Below, piece by piece: positions 60,957-64,000 of a DNA stretch of 64,000 bases. Numbering within the stretch: position 1 is the stretch's first letter; the number at the start of each line of letters is the position of its first letter. The notes under the pieces are model-generated. The model did no database searches, had not been told where the DNA came from, and worked only from the letters and a program-made list of their open reading frames with translations. Position numbers and translations under genes: made by a program. The DNA is taken from NCBI RefSeq assembly GCF_029893365.1, contig NZ_JARXUZ010000001.1, forward strand, positions 3,286,001 through 3,350,000, in the 5' to 3' direction. This stretch comes from Cryobacterium sp. CG_9.6. Lineage in GTDB: Bacteria > Actinomycetota > Actinomycetes > Actinomycetales > Microbacteriaceae.

Positions 60957-61013
60957 CGGGGCGACGGATAGACTGAGCGGGTCAAGCATCCGCTATATCT
61001 GGGAGAACGCCAC

Positions 61014-63320
61014 GTGACCGCTGTTTCCAACACCCCGTCCCGCGGCATCGCCGACACCGTCGCGAACGCCGAAGCTACGCCCGAGAAGGAGCAGCCCTAC
61101 GGCGCGCTGGGGCTCAAGGCCGACGAGTACGCGAAGATCCGCGAGATTCTGGGCCGCCGCCCCACCTCGGGCGAGCTCGCCATGTACTCGGTGATGTGGA
61201 GCGAGCACTGCTCCTACAAGAGCTCGAAGATGTACCTGCGCCAGTTCGGCGACAAGGTCTCCCCCGAGATGACCAAGAACCTGATGGTGGGCATGGGCGA
61301 GAACGCCGGCGTGCTCGACGTGGGTGAGGGCTGGGCTGTCACGTTCAAAATCGAATCCCACAACCACCCCTCCTACATTGAGCCGTTCCAGGGTGCCGCC
61401 ACCGGTGTGGGCGGAATTGTGCGCGACATCATCTCGATGGGTGCCCGCCCGGTGGCCGTGATGGATGCCCTGCGCTTCGGCGACATCAACGACCCCGACA
61501 CGGCCCGCGTCGTGCACGGCGTTGTCTCGGGTATCTCGTTCTACGGCAACTGCCTGGGCCTGCCCAATATTGGCGGCGAAACCTACTTCGACTCCGTGTA
61601 CCAGGGCAACCCGCTCGTGAACGCCCTGTCGGTGGGCGTGCTGCGTCACGAGGACCTGCATCTCGCCAATGCGCGCGGCGCCGGTAACAAGGTGATTCTC
61701 TTTGGAGCCCGCACCGGCGGCGACGGCATTGGCGGGGCATCCATTCTCGCCTCCGACACGTTCTCGGCCGGCGGACCGACCAAGCGTCCCGCCGTGCAGG
61801 TGGGCGACCCGTTCGCCGAAAAGGTGCTCATTGAGTGCTGTCTCGAACTGTTCCAGCTCAAGCTGGTGGAGGGTATTCAGGACCTGGGCGCCGCCGGCAT
61901 CAGCTGTGCCACGAGCGAGCTCGCCTCCAACGGCGACGGTGGCATGTTCATCGAACTCAACAAGGTTCTGCTGCGCGACCCCACGCTCACCGCGGAAGAG
62001 ATTCTCATGTCGGAGAGCCAGGAGCGCATGATGGCCGTGGTGACGCCCGAGAAGCTCGAGGGCTTCCTCGCTGTCACCAAGAAGTGGGATGTGGAAACCA
62101 GCGTGCTCGGTGAGGTCACCGACACCGGTCGCCTCATTATCAACTGGCACGGCGAGGAGATCGTCAACGTTCTCCCCCGCACCGTGGCCGTCGACGGCCC
62201 CGTTTACGAGCGCCCGCTCGCCTACCCCACCTGGATCGACGCCCTGCAGGCCGACTCCGCGAGCGCCCTGCCCCGGGCCCTCGACTCCGAGACGCTGCGC
62301 ACGCAGTTCCTCGATCTGCTCGGTTCGCCGAACCTGGCCGACCCGAGCTGGATCACCGACCAGTACGACCACTATGTGGGCGGCAACACGGCCCTCGCGT
62401 TCCCCGATGACGGCGGCATGATTCGTGTCGACGAGGAGAGCGGACTCGGCTTCGCCATCGCTACCGACGCGAACGGGCGCTACTGCCAGCTCGACCCGTA
62501 CCGCGGTGCGCAGCTTGCCCTCGCCGAGGCGTATCGCAACGTAGCCGCGACCGGTGCCATTCCGGCCGGCGTGAGCGACTGCCTCAACTTCGGCTCCCCC
62601 GAAAACCCCGAGGTCATGTGGCAGTTCCGTGAGGCCGTCACGGCTTTGGCCGACGGATGCCTCGAGCTCGGTATTCCCGTCACCGGCGGCAACGTGTCGT
62701 TCTATAACCAAACCGGTGATCAGCCCATTCACCCCACCCCCGTTGTCGCCGTGCTCGGCGTGATTGACGACGTGGGACGCCGCACCCCCAGCGGCTGGCA
62801 GGATGACGGCCACAACATCTACCTGCTCGGCACCACCGCCGAGGAGCTCGACGGTTCGGCGTGGTCGGGCGTGGTGCACAACCACCTCGGTGGCCGTCCG
62901 CCAGCCGTGGACCTCAAGCGCGAAGTAGCCCTTGCGGGGCTGCTGCACGCCGCGTCGAAGGAAGCCCTCATCGACAGCGCGCACGACCTGAGCGAGGGCG
63001 GGCTCGCCCAGGCCCTTGCCGAAGCGGTGATGCGGTTCGGTGTTGGTGCCCGCGTGTGGCTCGGTGACATTTGCGAGCGTGACGGCATCGACGCATCCGT
63101 TGCACTGTTCTCCGAGTCGGCCGGGCGCGTAATCGTGTCTGTTCCGCGTGAAGATGACGTGAAGTTCCTCGGCCTCTGCAAGGGCCGCGAGTACCCGGTG
63201 CTGCGCGTTGGCGTAACGGATGCCGAACTGGGCGCGCTCGAGATTCAGGACCAGTTCTCGGTGTCGATTGCCGACCTGCAGGCGCGCCACCGCGCCACAC
63301 TGCCCGCCGCGTTCGCGTAA
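61014..63320 (+). CDS. purL: FGAM synthase large subunit PurL (short type)
   Basis: A 768-residue subunit that works with PurS and PurQ to convert FGAR to FGAM. Motifs: [92 protein letters not shown] and [13 protein letters not shown]. Its length is that of the short type, which needs separate PurQ and PurS. GTG 61014 has GGGAG upstream. It is 31 kb from purSQ, separated by the accessory region. Confidence 0.96.
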   Translation: MTAVSNTPSRGIADTVANAEATPEKEQPYGALGLKADEYAKIREILGRRPTSGELAMYSVMWSEHCSYKSSKMYLRQFGDKVSPEMTKNLMVGMGENAGVLDVGEGWAVTFKIESHNHPSYIEPFQGAATGVGGIVRDIISMGARPVAVMDALRFGDINDPDTARVVHGVVSGISFYGNCLGLPNIGGETYFDSVYQGNPLVNALSVGVLRHEDLHLANARGAGNKVILFGARTGGDGIGGASILASDTFSAGGPTKRPAVQVGDPFAEKVLIECCLELFQLKLVEGIQDLGAAGISCATSELASNGDGGMFIELNKVLLRDPTLTAEEILMSESQERMMAVVTPEKLEGFLAVTKKWDVETSVLGEVTDTGRLIINWHGEEIVNVLPRTVAVDGPVYERPLAYPTWIDALQADSASALPRALDSETLRTQFLDLLGSPNLADPSWITDQYDHYVGGNTALAFPDDGGMIRVDEESGLGFAIATDANGRYCQLDPYRGAQLALAEAYRNVAATGAIPAGVSDCLNFGSPENPEVMWQFREAVTALADGCLELGIPVTGGNVSFYNQTGDQPIHPTPVVAVLGVIDDVGRRTPSGWQDDGHNIYLLGTTAEELDGSAWSGVVHNHLGGRPPAVDLKREVALAGLLHAASKEALIDSAHDLSEGGLAQALAEAVMRFGVGARVWLGDICERDGIDASVALFSESAGRVIVSVPREDDVKFLGLCKGREYPVLRVGVTDAELGALEIQDQFSVSIADLQARHRATLPAAFA

Positions 63321-63327
63321 GCCGCAT

Positions 63328-63359
63328 CGCCCGGTAGCCGCGTGACCGGCTACCGGGCG
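63328..63359 (+). terminator. purL terminator
   Basis: Perfect 12-bp arms CGCCCGGTAGCC and GGCTACCGGGCG around eight bases, 7 bp after the purL stop; no T run follows. Confidence 0.75.
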
Positions 63360-63418
63360 GGTATCGGGGTGCCGGTCTGGGCTCTTGGGGTGGATCGATA
63401 GATTCCTGACCCCGGTAA

Positions 63419-63432
63419 TGTAAACGCTTGCA
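63419..63432. promoter_or_regulatory. LacI/CcpA-type operator (cre-like)
   Basis: TGTAAACGCTTGCA fits the LacI-family palindrome with central CG. It lies 72 bp before the start of the pullulanase-like gene, consistent with control of maltodextrin use. Confidence 0.7.
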
Positions 63433-63504
63433 GTATTGGCGTGAAGAGCTGTAACCTCTCTCCTGTTATCCCGCGCGCCACTCGGCGCCGAACGAGGAGA
63501 GTCA

Positions 63505-64000
63505 ATGTTGACGAGTCGCAGCGCCGTACGCCGCATTCTGGCCACGATCAGCTCCGGGGCGATCATCGTCTCGGGTCTCGTCTTCGCTCCGATCGCTGCG
63601 GCGGCGACAACGCCCACGGTAGCCCTCGTCGGAAGCCTGCAGAACGAACTCGGGTGCAGTGCGGATTGGCAGCCGGATTGCTCTGCCACCGAACTGATTC
63701 CAACCGGGATCGACGGCGTCTGGTCGGCAGAGTTCACCCTCCCCGCGGGCAGTTACGACTACAAGGTGGCGTTGAACGACACGTGGGATGTCGGCTACGG
63801 ACTCAACGGCGGCGCCGACAACATCCCCCTGACAATCGCGGGTGACAGCGCCCTGCGCTTCACCTTCGACCTCGCCCAGAAGCGGGTCGGTCTCGAACCG
63901 CTCTCACTCGCCGGTCCCTATTCCGAAGCGGATGCCGCCCTCGCGGCCGCTCCGATTCGCGAACCAGGCAGCGACGAGCAGTTTTACTTCGTGATGACGG
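63505..64000 (+). CDS. Secreted pullulanase-like protein, N-terminal part (cut by window edge)
   Basis: About 165 residues are visible. A signal peptide (ILATISSGAIIVSGLVFAP, cleaved near AAAA) is followed by a pullulanase-type X25 carbohydrate domain: ALVGSLQNELGCSADWQPDC, GVWSAEFTLPAGSYDYKVALND and TWDVGYGLNGGADNIPL. The last residues (DEQFYFVMT) look like the beginning of a GH13 catalytic domain. It probably degrades starch or pullulan outside the cell. ATG 63505 has GAGGAG upstream. Confidence 0.85.
   Translation, partial: MLTSRSAVRRILATISSGAIIVSGLVFAPIAAAATTPTVALVGSLQNELGCSADWQPDCSATELIPTGIDGVWSAEFTLPAGSYDYKVALNDTWDVGYGLNGGADNIPLTIAGDSALRFTFDLAQKRVGLEPLSLAGPYSEADAALAAAPIREPGSDEQFYFVMT

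Noticed and set aside
60993..63737. 914-codon open frame on the minus strand
   Set aside because: It is the shadow of purL. Its translation is a run of His, Gly, Val, Arg and Gln without any domain, and the purL frame is unmistakable.

Overview
The window looks like the chromosome of a high-GC Gram-positive actinobacterium, most likely a member of Microbacteriaceae. The basis is strong G/C preference at third codon positions, many GTG starts, the frequent GGATGC/GCATCC words typical of that family, a DUF3073 gene beside purM-purF, an actinobacterial SCP2-like protein, and PurS/PurQ with a short-type PurL. The family assignment is inference from style and gene content. No rRNA, tRNA or CRISPR array was seen.

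Layout. 1-8.7 kb: the N-terminus of an RND efflux pump (cut by the window edge), a YczE-like membrane protein, an M20 peptidase, a CPBP-like membrane protein, an intact IS481-family element (3304-5036, 15-bp target duplication), an APC-type permease and a flavoprotein. 8.8-30.6 kb: a metabolic backbone with purine genes purM, purF, purD, purC, purS and purQ, ribokinase, a CrtI-like/UbiA-like pair, a putative malonate module (divergent GntR regulator, MatC carrier, CoA-transferase, fused carboxyltransferase), a kynurenine operon (kynA, amidohydrolase, kynU) and panD. 30.7-49.3 kb: an accessory region that begins at a truncated dihydrofolate-reductase-like gene. It holds an AT-richer HTTM-type membrane module with a small leader-like ORF, a DUF4143 ATPase, two toxin-antitoxin pairs, four GNATs, two cytidine deaminase paralogues, a Nudix protein, a kinase, a serine recombinase and several orphans. 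49.3-64 kb: a LysM lipoprotein, an MFS/GNAT pair, a second HTH-membrane protein, a lipase-like hydrolase, a subtilase, small membrane proteins, a phosphonatase-like HAD, an aldo/keto reductase, an acyl-CoA ligase, purL, and the start of a secreted pullulanase-like protein behind a LacI-type operator.

The most interesting signal is in the accessory region. A short motif, GCCCGYAAGNSGRAC, recurs at least 15 times, always on the + strand, at the boundaries between unrelated one- or two-gene units whatever their orientation. Some copies are paired 69-83 bp apart, and two such units are 86-bp near-identical repeats 6.65 kb apart. The layout resembles an integron-like cassette array without an integrase in view, but the motif is not a canonical attC. 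The island lies between purS-purQ-panD and purL, genes that work together in FGAM synthesis.

Other unexplained structure includes three palindromic elements of exactly 97 bp with T-poor interiors, a pair of REP-like palindromes at 57.7 kb, strictly 24-bp-periodic arrays in both ends of the IS481 element, and three 23-bp direct repeats in front of the DUF4143 ATPase gene.
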